Positions 1 through 8,723 are shown, numbered from the stretch's first letter. The stretch is 64,000 nucleotides of DNA from Geomicrobium sediminis (GCF_016908595.1 NZ_JAFBEC010000003.1:62001-126000), one strand, 5' to 3'. Notes: generated by a model from the sequence alone, not told the origin. Program-made: numbers and translations.

Positions 1-1
1 A

Positions 2-495
2 TTACTTTGCTCCTGAACGTCGCCACCGTTTTGATTGTGTATGAACAAAAATCCCGAATAATGTATAAGTAATAAATAAAAACAATGGTAAATAGAAGTG
101 TAAGGATAGGGGTGCTAATAAAAAGAGTGTACTAATTAATATAATGGTAACACTAAAAACCGTATAAAGGTGCGTTTGATAGACCCACATTTATGGGAAA
201 AAGTGAGTGCCAAACATCATACCGATTGCAAACAACAACTGAATTGGTTGTATTATCGCGAAGTAGATGATCACAGGAATGAACAACAATTGAATGCCGC
301 TTAAACTCCTTTGAGGATCGTAAAAGGATTGTTCTTAGGGTGAAAATTAACGAGCAAAAACTTTGCTAGTAAAACGCTATTGAATAGAGATATACCCATG
401 GAAATGCTGAGTCAGGCAAGAACGCTGTACACAGAGCGACAAAAAGCTAATACGGGCTACTGTAAAAAGCATTAATGATCTGCTAAATCATTCAT
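2..495 (-). pseudogene. Decayed small membrane-protein gene
   Basis: On the minus strand an ATG at 495 follows a strong ribosome binding site (GAGGAGG) and begins MNDLADH, then hits a TAA. Past that stop the same frame reads hydrophobic segments (for example LSISMGISLFNSVLLAKFL) broken by further TAG and TGA stops. The hydrophobic sequence then moves to a second frame (LLFIPVIIYFAIIQPIQLLF), meets another TAA, and ends in a 62-residue open stretch (190 to 2) with membrane-like residues and a basic tail. A good start signal plus membrane-type sequence spread over two frames with at least four lesions is what a decayed gene looks like. I do not recognise the family. A functional 62-residue remnant is possible, but it has no convincing ribosome binding site of its own. 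Confidence 0.5.
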
Positions 496-629
496 AGCTT
501 CCTCCTCTTACGTAGATTACGAACATTATCCCATAGCTAGAATTACCTCGACAATATCATCTTCAAACTTGCTTTTAAAAACGATTTGTTTTCATAATGG
601 GGAAAAGAAGGACGGAAAGTAGGGATCAG

Positions 630-1304
630 ATGACCACGGTTTTACTTGCTGATGATGATGCAAATTTACGAGGGTTTGTTCGAGAGCATTTGCAGCGTGA
701 AGGGTATCATGTTATTGAAGCAAAAGATGGTGTTGAAGCCCTCGAACAAATGGAAACAACACGAATTCAACTTGCAATTGTCGATCTTATGATGCCAAAA
801 ATGTCGGGGTACGAGCTTGCTGAGCAACTACGAGAGCATTATGAAATTCCGATACTTATGCTCACAGCAAAAGACCAATTACGAGATAAAGAGCGTGGGT
901 TTGCTGTAGGGACTGATGATTATATGACGAAGCCCTTCGAAGTGAAAGAGTTAGCGTTTCGTATGAAAGCATTATTACGTCGTTATCATAAACCGAATGA
1001 ACAAGAAATAATTGTTGGAGATTTGGCGATTGACCGCAAAAGTTTTGAAGTTCGTTGTGAAGACCGAACCATGTTTTTGCCATTAAAAGAGTTTGAGCTA
1101 CTTTCTCAACTAGCTAGTTTTCCAGGCCGTACATTCACGAGGGAAATATTGATAGAGCTTGTTTGGGGGTTTGATTATGAAGGAGACGACCGTACGGTTG
1201 ATGTACATATAAAGCGATTACGAGAACGTTTTAGCGAAATCAGTAAATTGGTCCACATCAAAACCGTTCGAGGTGTCGGTTATAAGTTGGACGTGCATTC
1301 ATGA
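630..1304 (+). CDS. hssR: Haem-responsive response regulator HssR
   Basis: OmpR-family response regulator of 224 residues. The receiver domain (about 1-115) shows the acidic pocket LADDD, the phospho-acceptor Asp52 in VDLMMPKMSG, Thr in MLTAKD and Lys in TKPF. A winged-helix DNA-binding domain follows (about 125-222; RTVDVHIKRLRERF, VRGVGYKL). The frame stays open up to an ATG at 597, but that start lacks a ribosome binding site and adds a charged tail; the ATG at 630 gives the family's normal N-terminus. The stop overlaps the hssS start (ATGA). Together with hssS, hrtB and hrtA it forms the module that in Staphylococcus aureus senses excess haem and switches on a haem efflux pump. The assignment rests on sequence, lengths and gene order. 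Confidence 0.85.
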   Translation: MTTVLLADDDANLRGFVREHLQREGYHVIEAKDGVEALEQMETTRIQLAIVDLMMPKMSGYELAEQLREHYEIPILMLTAKDQLRDKERGFAVGTDDYMTKPFEVKELAFRMKALLRRYHKPNEQEIIVGDLAIDRKSFEVRCEDRTMFLPLKEFELLSQLASFPGRTFTREILIELVWGFDYEGDDRTVDVHIKRLRERFSEISKLVHIKTVRGVGYKLDVHS

Positions 1305-2659
1305 GAAGTTTTTATGTTCGGATGCTCTTGATTACGTTTGCCGTCATGATTTTAAGTAGCCTACTCGCTTTTACTCTAGCAAATGGGTATTACCAGTTCG
1401 TATTACAAGAGCAAAATGAAGAAAAAATTGAACAAACTGCACGAGATGTAGCTCAGTTTCTAACGGATTTGCCTAGTACGTATCACGAAGATTACTTGAT
1501 TCATGTGGGGGAGTTAGGTTATCAAGTCACACTTTTGCAAGAAAGTGGTTTTTCCAGTCACTATGGTACACCTTACCGTGATGCTTCAATTCCGAGTGAT
1601 GTCATAGCCGAAGTGTTAGAAGGAACGGTATATCGAGGCATCACAGCTCAAGAGTTTGAGTGGTTTGTGACAGGTTTTTTTAACAATGTTGCGACGAACA
1701 CGATCGGGGTTCCAGTTCAGATTGAAGGAGAAAACTATGCCTTATTTATGCGTCCGGATGTTGAACAAAACCTCGGAGAATTCCGTTCATTTTTAGCGAT
1801 ACTTCTCGTATTAACCCTTTTGTTTAGCTTCCTGTTTATTGCGATTGCAGCGAAGCGGATCGTTAAGCCGGTCGTGTCGTTAACTGAGGCTACAAAGCAA
1901 ATTTCAGAAGGTGAATTTCACGTAGACTTAAACGTAAGAAGGCAAGATGAGATTGGTCAATTAGCGAAGCATTTCAAATCAATGAGTAAAGAATTAGGTC
2001 AACTTGATGCGATGCGACAAGAATTTGTCTCAAATGTATCTCATGAAATTCAATCGCCGTTAGCAACAATTTCGGCTACATCTCATGCGTTACAAGCAAA
2101 CGATATCTCAGACAAAGAGCGAGTCACTTATAGTGAACTTATTGAAAAAGAAAGCTTGCGACTGTCTTCGCTCAGTAAGCAATTGCTCACATTAGCATCT
2201 CTCGACCAAGAAACAGACGTCGTAAACAAAGAAACGATCAATTTAGAAGAGCAGATTAAAGGAGTTGTGCGTTCACTCATTTATCAAGCTCAACAAAAGG
2301 ATATTTATATTCAGTTAGATACGATGCCGTGTGCGGTTACGGGAGATCCTTTGTTGCTTCATCAAGTTTGGGAGAACCTTATATTTAACGCAATAAAATT
2401 CACACCTACCGGTGGCACCATTCACATTACGTTCAAAGATCGTCAAGTGTTGATTCAAGACAATGGAGTGGGCATGACCGAGCATCAAATCAAACGCATT
2501 TACGAGCGTTTTTATAAAGTCGATGAGGCGAGAACACACGATCAAAACAGTACGGGATTAGGTTTATCAATCGTTAAGAAGATTGTTGATTTGCATGACG
2601 CTGAGATTAACGTGACGAGCACAGTTGGAATCGGTACAACATTTACAATTACGTTTTAA
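1301..2659 (+). CDS. hssS: Haem sensor histidine kinase HssS
   Basis: Sensor kinase of 452 residues, close to the usual HssS length of about 457. A first membrane helix (about 7-29), an extracytoplasmic segment of about 130 residues and a second helix (about 163-184) are followed by a HAMP linker (about 185-237). The phospho-acceptor His248 lies in FVSNVSHEIQSPLATI. The C-terminal ATPase domain shows the N box (ENLIFNAIKF), G1 (DNGVGM) and G2 (GLGLSIV). It overlaps hssR by 4 nt, so the two are probably translationally coupled. The expected role is to respond to haem or haem-induced membrane stress and phosphorylate HssR. Confidence 0.85.
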   Translation: MRSFYVRMLLITFAVMILSSLLAFTLANGYYQFVLQEQNEEKIEQTARDVAQFLTDLPSTYHEDYLIHVGELGYQVTLLQESGFSSHYGTPYRDASIPSDVIAEVLEGTVYRGITAQEFEWFVTGFFNNVATNTIGVPVQIEGENYALFMRPDVEQNLGEFRSFLAILLVLTLLFSFLFIAIAAKRIVKPVVSLTEATKQISEGEFHVDLNVRRQDEIGQLAKHFKSMSKELGQLDAMRQEFVSNVSHEIQSPLATISATSHALQANDISDKERVTYSELIEKESLRLSSLSKQLLTLASLDQETDVVNKETINLEEQIKGVVRSLIYQAQQKDIYIQLDTMPCAVTGDPLLLHQVWENLIFNAIKFTPTGGTIHITFKDRQVLIQDNGVGMTEHQIKRIYERFYKVDEARTHDQNSTGLGLSIVKKIVDLHDAEINVTSTVGIGTTFTITF

Positions 2660-2660
2660 A

Positions 2661-2680
2661 GTTCATTTTCTGTTCATAAT
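2661..2680 (+). promoter_or_regulatory. HssR-type direct-repeat operator before hrtB
   Basis: Two 9-nt direct repeats, GTTCATTTT (2661-2669) and GTTCATAAT (2672-2680), are separated by CT. They lie 2 nt after the hssS stop and about 56 nt before the hrtB start. From memory, the S. aureus hrtAB operator is GTTCATATT, two bases, then GTTCATATT, so repeat sequence and 11-nt period both match. The likely role is HssR binding and haem-induced transcription of hrtBA, separate from the basal hssRS message. Confidence 0.72.
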
Positions 2681-2736
2681 CCACCTTTAACGTTTAGTGT
2701 AGCGAAAGCAATCCTAAATGTGAGAAGGTGGATGTT

Positions 2737-3807
2737 TTGTTTTTAGCATTAAAAGAACTGCGATATGAAAAGACTCGGTATGCACTCGTTGCTGGGATTA
2801 TGTTTCTCATTTCTTTTCTAGTTTTATTTGTGTCTGGTTTAGCACAAGGGTTGGCGTTTAACAATGCGTCTTCGCTTGAGACGATGAATGTTGATCATTT
2901 TGTGCTTGATGAAGAGGCTGAACATCAGCTAACGAGGTCTCTCGTTTCTGATGAAGACCAGCAAGTAATTGAAGATGGAGAGGTTGACGCCACACCTTTT
3001 GGTCTTCATATGACGATGCTCATTCGAGAAGAGGCAAGCAACGTTGATGTTGCGATGATGAGTGTTGATTTTAACTCCCCGATTGCTCCAACCATTATTG
3101 AAGGTCAGACACCGAGTGAAGGACAAACGCTGATTCATGAATCCATTCAAGAGGAAGGCATTGAGATTGGAGATGTTGTTACGGATAACGCCAGCGACAT
3201 GGAATTCGAAGTGTCGGGTTTTACAGAAGATCAGACATTTAGCCATGCGCCAATTATGCACGTACATGAAGAGGATTGGCGCGAAATGCGTGATGGAGAG
3301 TTTATCGTAAGCACAATTGCCATTCACGGAGGTGAAGAAGAAGCGGCACAAGTTGGAGAGCAACTTACCGATAGTGAAGTCATTACATTGGACGAGGCTC
3401 TAGCAGGGATACCAGGCTATAGTGCGGAGCAAGGATCCCTTACGATGATGATCGTCTTTTTGTACATCATCGCTGCGTTTGTACTAGCTGCATTTTTCTA
3501 TGTAATTACGATTCAAAAATTGAATCAATTCGGCATTATGAAAGCGATCGGATCACCAGTCAGCGTGTTGGCAAAATCCTTGCTCGTACAAGTGATGATT
3601 CTTTCAGCTGTCAGTCTAACACTTGCAATCGTTGTAACGTTAGGTGCTTCACAGATTATGCCTGAAGGACTGCCGTTTCAGTTAACAGGTACGATGGTTG
3701 CCATTAGTGCAGGGTTATTCCTTTTAACAGCGATTGTGGGCTCGTTATTGTCACTGTATAAAGTCGCAAAAGTTGATGCGTTAGAAGCCATTGGAGGTGC
3801 GAAATAA
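2737..3807 (+). CDS. hrtB: Haem efflux ABC transporter permease HrtB
   Basis: FtsX/MacB-type permease of about 356 residues: one N-terminal membrane helix (VAGIMFLISFLVLFVSGLAQGL), a soluble extracytoplasmic domain of about 200 residues, and three C-terminal helices (about 235-350) ending KVDALEAIGG, typical of the family. The frame could start at GTG 2728, but that codon lies inside the ribosome binding site (AAGGTGG, 2725-2731). TTG 2737, 5 nt after it, is therefore preferred and gives the start LFLALKEL seen in relatives. The stop overlaps the hrtA start (TAATG). The HrtBA pump is thought to remove haem from the membrane. Confidence 0.82.
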   Translation: MFLALKELRYEKTRYALVAGIMFLISFLVLFVSGLAQGLAFNNASSLETMNVDHFVLDEEAEHQLTRSLVSDEDQQVIEDGEVDATPFGLHMTMLIREEASNVDVAMMSVDFNSPIAPTIIEGQTPSEGQTLIHESIQEEGIEIGDVVTDNASDMEFEVSGFTEDQTFSHAPIMHVHEEDWREMRDGEFIVSTIAIHGGEEEAAQVGEQLTDSEVITLDEALAGIPGYSAEQGSLTMMIVFLYIIAAFVLAAFFYVITIQKLNQFGIMKAIGSPVSVLAKSLLVQVMILSAVSLTLAIVVTLGASQIMPEGLPFQLTGTMVAISAGLFLLTAIVGSLLSLYKVAKVDALEAIGGAK

Positions 3808-4478
3808 TGAACGCAAAATTATCATTACAACATGTGCAAAAGACATTTACAGACGGCGACCGAACGTTGACGGTTCTAAAAGACGTTTCTTTCGACATAT
3901 TTCCCGGGGAATTTGTTGCGATTGTCGGACCATCCGGTTCAGGTAAAAGCACGATGTTATCCATTGCAGGTGCATTGTTGTCACCATCATCCGGAAAACT
4001 TTTACTTGATGGAAAAAACATCGCCGATGCGAGCGAGAAAGAACGACAACTCATTCGACTCCACCAAATCGGCTTTATTTTTCAATCATCACATTTGCTT
4101 CCGTATTTAACAGTCAAAGACCAGCTCATGCTCATGACTCGACTGAGTAAGGAGTCAAAAAAAGACGCAGAACAACGAGCCGAACGCTTGTTAACGGAAC
4201 TCGGACTTCGCCATCGACTTCACCAATATCCAGAACGCTTATCAGGAGGCGAACGACAACGAGTCGCGATTGCCCGTGCATGGATGAATGAACCAGACTT
4301 AATACTTGCCGACGAACCAACCGCAAGCCTAGATACAGAACGGGGCCAACACGTCATTGAGCAGCTAGCTCAGCAAGTGAAACAGCAGAAACGAGCCGCA
4401 ATCATGGTCACTCACGATGAACGAATGCTCGCGTATTGCGACCGCGTCATCACGTTAGAAGACGGCGCAGTGAGTTAG
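3807..4478 (+). CDS. hrtA: Haem efflux ABC transporter ATPase HrtA
   Basis: LolD/MacB-type ATP-binding subunit of 223 residues. Walker A is GPSGSGKST (41-49), the signature is [14 protein letters not shown], Walker B is [12 protein letters not shown] and the switch His is in MVTHD. It is the energy-supplying partner of HrtB, and the four-gene order matches the haem detoxification module. The TAG stop (4476-4478) is also the first three bases of the 21-bp tandem array that follows, so the 3' end of the gene and the repeat are fused in sequence. Confidence 0.85.
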   Translation: MNAKLSLQHVQKTFTDGDRTLTVLKDVSFDIFPGEFVAIVGPSGSGKSTMLSIAGALLSPSSGKLLLDGKNIADASEKERQLIRLHQIGFIFQSSHLLPYLTVKDQLMLMTRLSKESKKDAEQRAERLLTELGLRHRLHQYPERLSGGERQRVAIARAWMNEPDLILADEPTASLDTERGQHVIEQLAQQVKQQKRAAIMVTHDERMLAYCDRVITLEDGAVS

Positions 4479-4874
4479 CAAGCGGAGGCTGAATTGTAGC
4501 AAGCCGGGGTGTAGTTGTAGCAAGCGGGGGGAAGGGTGTAGCAAGCGGGGGGAAGGGTGTAGCAAGCGGAGGCGCAGGTGTAGCAAGCGGGGACGCAGGT
4601 GTAGCAAGCGGGGACGCAGGTGTAGCAAGCGGGGACGCAGGTGTAGCAAGCGGGGACCACGGTGTAGCAAGCGGGGGCGTAGGTGTAGCAAGCGAAGGCG
4701 ATGGTGTAGCAAGCGGAGGCCAAGGTGTAGCAAGCGGGGGCCACGGTGTAGCAAGCGGGGACGCAGGTGTAGCAAGCGGAGGCCAAGGTGTAGCAAGCAG
4801 GGGCGCAGTTGTAGCAAGCGGGGGCCATGGTGTAGCAAGCCGAGCCCATGGTGTAGTAAGCGAAGACACCCAAA
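4476..4874 (+). repeat. 21-bp tandem repeat array, 19 units
   Basis: Nineteen consecutive 21-bp units run without a gap, each starting TAGCAAGC (last unit TAGTAAGC), from the hrtA stop codon to 4874. The core GGTGTAGCAAGCGG is strongly conserved; the 7 or so bases after it vary. Units 3-4 are identical, as are units 6, 7, 8 and 14, and units 12 and 15, suggesting copying within the array. The plus strand is G-rich. Because 21 is a multiple of 3 and the minus strand lacks stops in the unit, all three minus frames are open and give heptapeptide repeats. No frame has a convincing start signal, so I treat the array as non-coding. Confidence 0.95.
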
Positions 4875-4943
4875 CAGCCTAAACAGAGTGTCCACCATGA
4901 ATATGGATCAAAATACCCTTCTTATGCTTTACCGCCATACGAA

Positions 4944-4974
4944 AAACCGCGGACCTTTAAATGGTCCGCGGTTT
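4944..4974. terminator. Bidirectional terminator between hrtA and pbuE
   Basis: Perfect 12-bp inverted repeat, AAACCGCGGACC (4944-4955) and its complement (4963-4974), with a 7-nt AT-rich loop and A/T flanks. It sits between convergent genes and can serve both strands. Confidence 0.8.
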
Positions 4975-4976
4975 AC

Positions 4977-6137
4977 TTAGGATGCTTGTTCTTCTTCAAT
5001 TGATGGGCGTTTAAAGGAGAAGATCGCAAAGCCGAGTGCGATGATGACGAGGATACTACCGGCGATTGGAGCAGCTTGTACGGAAATGCCGTTAACGACG
5101 AGTCCGCCGACGCCTGAACCGATTGCGATCCCGAACTGTAGGGCTGATGTGTTCACGCTTTGTTGGATATCGGATGTGCTTGGTGCGGTTTTAATAAGAT
5201 ATCCTTGTTGAGCTGGTGCAATTGACCAGCTTAGCATTCCCCAGATAACAACGGCAATTGTGAAAAGCACGATTGAGAAGGTTGTAAATGGGATGAACGC
5301 AAGAACGAAGAAGAACATGATGATGAAAATAATAACGGTGCGTTCGGGTCCAATACGATCGGTAACCCAACCGCCAATTCCACCACCACTTACTGCAGAA
5401 ATACCGAAGACGAAAAATGCAACGCTGACCCAGAAGGGCTCGACTTGCATCGTAACGTTTAGGAATTCTGCAAAGTACGCGTAAAACGTGTAGTGTCCGG
5501 CTAAGACGAGTAAGGTAACGATGTGTGCTGTTGAGAGCTTTACGTGTCTTAACGAGCGGATTTGTTCTCGTACGGTGCTCACTTGTTCAGGTTTGATAGG
5601 ATCTAAGAATTTCATAATAACGAGTGCAGCGATGAGTGTCATAAATGCAATGATTAAGAAAAGGATTCGCCAGCCGAATGCTTCGCCGATCAATACACCG
5701 AGGGGTACTCCGAGTACGAGTGCTGAACTAACACCCATTGTAATAATGCCGATGGCGCGCGATTTATATTCAGGTTTTACAATTTTTGGTGCAATGGTTA
5801 GGGAGAGCACAATAATTAATGATGCGCTCATTGCAGTAATGACTCGAAAGAAAACGAGTATCGCATAATTTGGACTTAGAAATGCCCCAATATTAGCAAA
5901 GAAAAAGATCGTTAGGGCAATAAGGTATAAGTATTTCCGTTCATATTTGCTCGTTAATGAGAGTAGAACGGGTCCACTTACGGCAAAAACAAGTGCAAAG
6001 ATTGTAATTAATTGGCCAGCGGCTCCGACAGAGACACCGAGGTCTTCGGAGATTATTGGAAGAATACCTCCGATGATCAGCTCGACCATTCCTACGACAA
6101 ATGCTGAAACTGCTAAAACATAGACTTTGAAGTTCAT
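4977..6137 (-). CDS. pbuE: Purine efflux pump PbuE (MFS)
   Basis: Major facilitator protein of 386 residues with about 12 membrane helices. Recalled B. subtilis PbuE (YdhL) is close along the whole length: the N-terminus (MNFKVYVLA, VGMVELIIGGILP), IVLSLTIAPKIV near helix 4, LAGHYTFYAYF in the middle, and SWSIAPAQQGYLI then DIQQSVNTSALQ in the C-terminal half. B. subtilis PbuE exports hypoxanthine and other purine bases. There, an adenine riboswitch controls it; none is visible in the 128 nt upstream here, so control must differ. The gene is monocistronic, between two terminators. A related sugar or drug exporter of the same subfamily is the alternative. Confidence 0.75.
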   Translation of the reverse strand: MNFKVYVLAVSAFVVGMVELIIGGILPIISEDLGVSVGAAGQLITIFALVFAVSGPVLLSLTSKYERKYLYLIALTIFFFANIGAFLSPNYAILVFFRVITAMSASLIIVLSLTIAPKIVKPEYKSRAIGIITMGVSSALVLGVPLGVLIGEAFGWRILFLIIAFMTLIAALVIMKFLDPIKPEQVSTVREQIRSLRHVKLSTAHIVTLLVLAGHYTFYAYFAEFLNVTMQVEPFWVSVAFFVFGISAVSGGGIGGWVTDRIGPERTVIIFIIMFFFVLAFIPFTTFSIVLFTIAVVIWGMLSWSIAPAQQGYLIKTAPSTSDIQQSVNTSALQFGIAIGSGVGGLVVNGISVQAAPIAGSILVIIALGFAIFSFKRPSIEEEQAS

Positions 6138-6230
6138 GATGTTCCACCTTCTTCTTTGTAAAGAAATCTAACTGCTCCATTCTACTTTAGTTAAATCAAA
6201 ACAACAAGTTCGACACACGAAACATAAAAA

Positions 6231-6258
6231 AACAAGCGACTAATTAAAGTCGCTCGTT
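6231..6258 (-). terminator. Terminator of the YuiF-type antiporter gene
   Basis: Inverted repeat AACAAGCGAC (6231-6240) and GTCGCTCGTT (6249-6258), one mismatch, with a run of A on the plus strand (U on the minus transcript). It lies just downstream of the 6266 stop. Confidence 0.7.
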
Positions 6259-6265
6259 AAAAACA

Positions 6266-7591
6266 TTAGAGAATGACTGCAGCAAGCCAGCCGAAGATCA
6301 CAAGTGGAATATTAAAGTGTAAAAAGGTCGGTACACACGTATCCCAAATGTGATTGTGCTGACCATCTGCGTTTAGACCGGCACTTGGACCGAGTGTACT
6401 ATCAGATGCAGGAGCACCTGCATCACCAATTGCACCTGCAGTACCAATTAAAGCAAGGGTTGCTAGAGGACTAAAGCCCATTGCTGCACAAATTGGAACG
6501 AACAAGGCAGCGATAATCGGTACAGTTGCAAACGACGACCCGATGCCCATCGTAATGAGCAAGCCGATTAAAATCATGACGATTGCGGCTAGACCTTGAC
6601 TATCACCCATCCAATTGGTCGAGATAGCAACGATTTGTTCGACATGGCCGGTTTCACGGATGACTTCTGCGAAGCCTGATGCCGCAATCATAACAAAACC
6701 GATGAAAGCCATCATTTTCATTCCTTCAGTAAGGAGCTCATCTGACTCTTTAAAGCGTACCGAGCGGCTAAAGACGAGCACAATAAGTCCAGCAACACCA
6801 GCGAAGATCATGCTGTCATAGAGAACTTGAATGATGACCGTTGCGATCACAGCGACGACCGCACTAATGAGTGAATAAACCGAATACGTTGTTGGCTCTT
6901 CATCTTTTTGATTCCCTTCAATTGGGCGGTTTTCGTAGTCTCTAGACTTTCTATAAGAGAAGAACACTGCGACGAGTAAACCGAGAAACATTCCAATTGT
7001 TGGGATGAGCATTGCAATAGGCATATCAGATATATTGGCACTCATACCATTCGCTTCGGTATTTTCAACGACAATACTGTGGAAAATTGCACCAAACCCA
7101 AACGGCAATAGCATATAAGGTGCCTTTAATCCAAAGGTCATAATCGTTGCAACAGCACGACGGTCAATTGCCAATTCATTAAGAACTTGTAAGATTGGCG
7201 GAATTAATATAGGTATAAAGGCAATATGAATAGGAATTGCGTTTTGAGACATACATGAGATTGTAAAGATAATTAAAAAGATCAGCGCTTTCGGCAACGC
7301 TTTGGAGCGCGATTCACCCTTCTTACCGACAATTTTAATTGAGATGTCCACAAGTAAGCGGGGCAATCCAGTTTTGGAGAGCGCAACAGCAAAAGCTCCG
7401 AGTACAGCATAACTAAGAGCAATGCTGGCACTATCGCCGAGACCATCGGAAAATGTCTCAATAGTCCCTTCAAACCCTAATCCACCAAGTAGTCCACCGA
7501 CGAGGGCTGCGATGATGAGGGATATAACGACATGGACACGCATTAAGCTCAATACAATCATTAGTAAAACGGCAATAACGACAGCATTCAT
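6266..7591 (-). CDS. Na+/H+ antiporter family protein, YuiF type
   Basis: Integral membrane protein of 441 residues with about 11-12 helices. It resembles the YuiF/NhaC-like antiporter group: a hydrophobic N-terminus (VVIAVLLMIVLSLMRVHVVISL), then GLGDSASIALSYAVLGAFAVALS, and a conserved GIGSSFATVPIIAALFVPI segment followed by AGAIGDAGAPASDSTLGPSA. The frame starts at 7600, but the ribosome binding site (AGAGG, 7601-7605) touches that codon; the ATG at 7591, 9 nt away, fits better. The substrate is inferred from the family (Na+ or H+ exchange); some relatives may carry amino acids. It is a single-gene unit with its own terminator. Confidence 0.7.
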   Translation of the reverse strand: MNAVVIAVLLMIVLSLMRVHVVISLIIAALVGGLLGGLGFEGTIETFSDGLGDSASIALSYAVLGAFAVALSKTGLPRLLVDISIKIVGKKGESRSKALPKALIFLIIFTISCMSQNAIPIHIAFIPILIPPILQVLNELAIDRRAVATIMTFGLKAPYMLLPFGFGAIFHSIVVENTEANGMSANISDMPIAMLIPTIGMFLGLLVAVFFSYRKSRDYENRPIEGNQKDEEPTTYSVYSLISAVVAVIATVIIQVLYDSMIFAGVAGLIVLVFSRSVRFKESDELLTEGMKMMAFIGFVMIAASGFAEVIRETGHVEQIVAISTNWMGDSQGLAAIVMILIGLLITMGIGSSFATVPIIAALFVPICAAMGFSPLATLALIGTAGAIGDAGAPASDSTLGPSAGLNADGQHNHIWDTCVPTFLHFNIPLVIFGWLAAVIL

Positions 7592-7677
7592 TGAAATCAT
7601 CCTCTAAAATACTTTAGTTCGATAAATCACTAATACGATAAAATGTATGCTATCATTGCTCTTTCGTTTTTGTCAAT

Positions 7678-7707
7678 ACAAAAAAAGCAGCCGAGGAACT
7701 CGGCTGC
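7678..7707 (-). terminator. Terminator of the yitT-family gene
   Basis: Perfect 9-bp stem GCAGCCGAG (7687-7695) and CTCGGCTGC (7699-7707), loop GAA, with nine A on the plus strand (U-run on the minus transcript). Confidence 0.88.
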
Positions 7708-7712
7708 AACCA

Positions 7713-8600
7713 CTAAACGGAATAATCACTGTTTTCATTTCGAGTCGTGAGATTTAAGCGTCGGCGTTTATGCTTTTTCATTAAGAATGTTCCACCAGAC
7801 ACATCTTTTACGTTATGAACGACGATAAAAGCGTGCTCATCGACTTCCTCGATGATCTTTTTTAAATAAAAAAGACGTGGGGTTTGAATCACGATATAAA
7901 TCACATCACGTGATTGTTTTGTGTACATTCCGTGTCCAGAGAAGACCGTTGCGCTAGCTGACATTTTTTCGATGACAGCATCTGCGATTTCCTCGGCACG
8001 AGGAGAAACAATGTTCACAGCTTTTCTCGTATTGATTCCTTCAAGAATAAAATCTGTCGCTTTTTTTCCGATGAACAAGGCAACAATCGTATACATGGTG
8101 AGCAGTGGTCCGATAATAAACATTCCACTCAAAACAATGAGAAGGTCCAACACGAAGTTCGTGGCAGTTAAATCCCATCCGAATCGGTAGTTCAACATTC
8201 TTGCAATGATTGAAGTCCCACCCATCGTCGAGCTACCACGAAAGATCAAACCGAAGCCAAAGCCAGTAAGTAATCCAGCGAAAATCGCTGCAATCAACGG
8301 ATCATCAATCGGTTGGCCAAGGTTTTCTGTAAAGTAAATGAATAATGATAATAACGGAATGTTCAGAATTGAAAGCATGACCATTCGTCTTGGTAACAAG
8401 CGATAACCGATCATGAGTAAAATCCCGTTCACAATCAATGTCACTAATGCTGGAGAAAACTCAATCGCATAATAAAGCAGTAAAGATAAACCAGCAACCC
8501 CACCTTCAGCCAGTTGATTAGGCATTGAAAGTAAAGTGATGGATAAAGCAAATAAAAACGTTCCAGATGTCATGAGGGCTAAATCTTTAGCGATTCTCAT
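7713..8600 (-). CDS. YitT family membrane protein (DUF161 + DUF2179)
   Basis: Protein of 295 residues. Five to six membrane helices fill the first 190 residues, with glycine-rich motifs typical of the family (GFGFGLIFRGSSTMGGTSIIARML). A soluble C-terminal DUF2179 domain follows (about 205-285; VYIVIQTPRLFYLKKIIEEVD). The open frame begins at a GTG (8609) that abuts the ribosome binding site AAGGAAG; the ATG at 8600, 8 nt on, is the likely start. YitT proteins are common in bacilli in several copies and their function is unknown. It is divergent from the oxidoreductase at 8724 and ends at its own terminator. Confidence 0.82.
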   Translation of the reverse strand: MRIAKDLALMTSGTFLFALSITLLSMPNQLAEGGVAGLSLLLYYAIEFSPALVTLIVNGILLMIGYRLLPRRMVMLSILNIPLLSLFIYFTENLGQPIDDPLIAAIFAGLLTGFGFGLIFRGSSTMGGTSIIARMLNYRFGWDLTATNFVLDLLIVLSGMFIIGPLLTMYTIVALFIGKKATDFILEGINTRKAVNIVSPRAEEIADAVIEKMSASATVFSGHGMYTKQSRDVIYIVIQTPRLFYLKKIIEEVDEHAFIVVHNVKDVSGGTFLMKKHKRRRLNLTTRNENSDYSV

Positions 8601-8723
8601 GCAAAACACTTCCTTTCTCTCTCTATTGGAATTGTTGTAGGCGAGATTATCTTAACACTTCCATTGTGACAAATTTCGTACTTTTCCTTAAAATGAAGTG
8701 AGAATAACTGGAAAGGTTGTGAT

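Noticed and set aside
4476-4874. CRISPR array
   Set aside because: The period is only 21 bp including the variable part; there are no 20-plus-base spacers between fixed repeats and no cas genes nearby.
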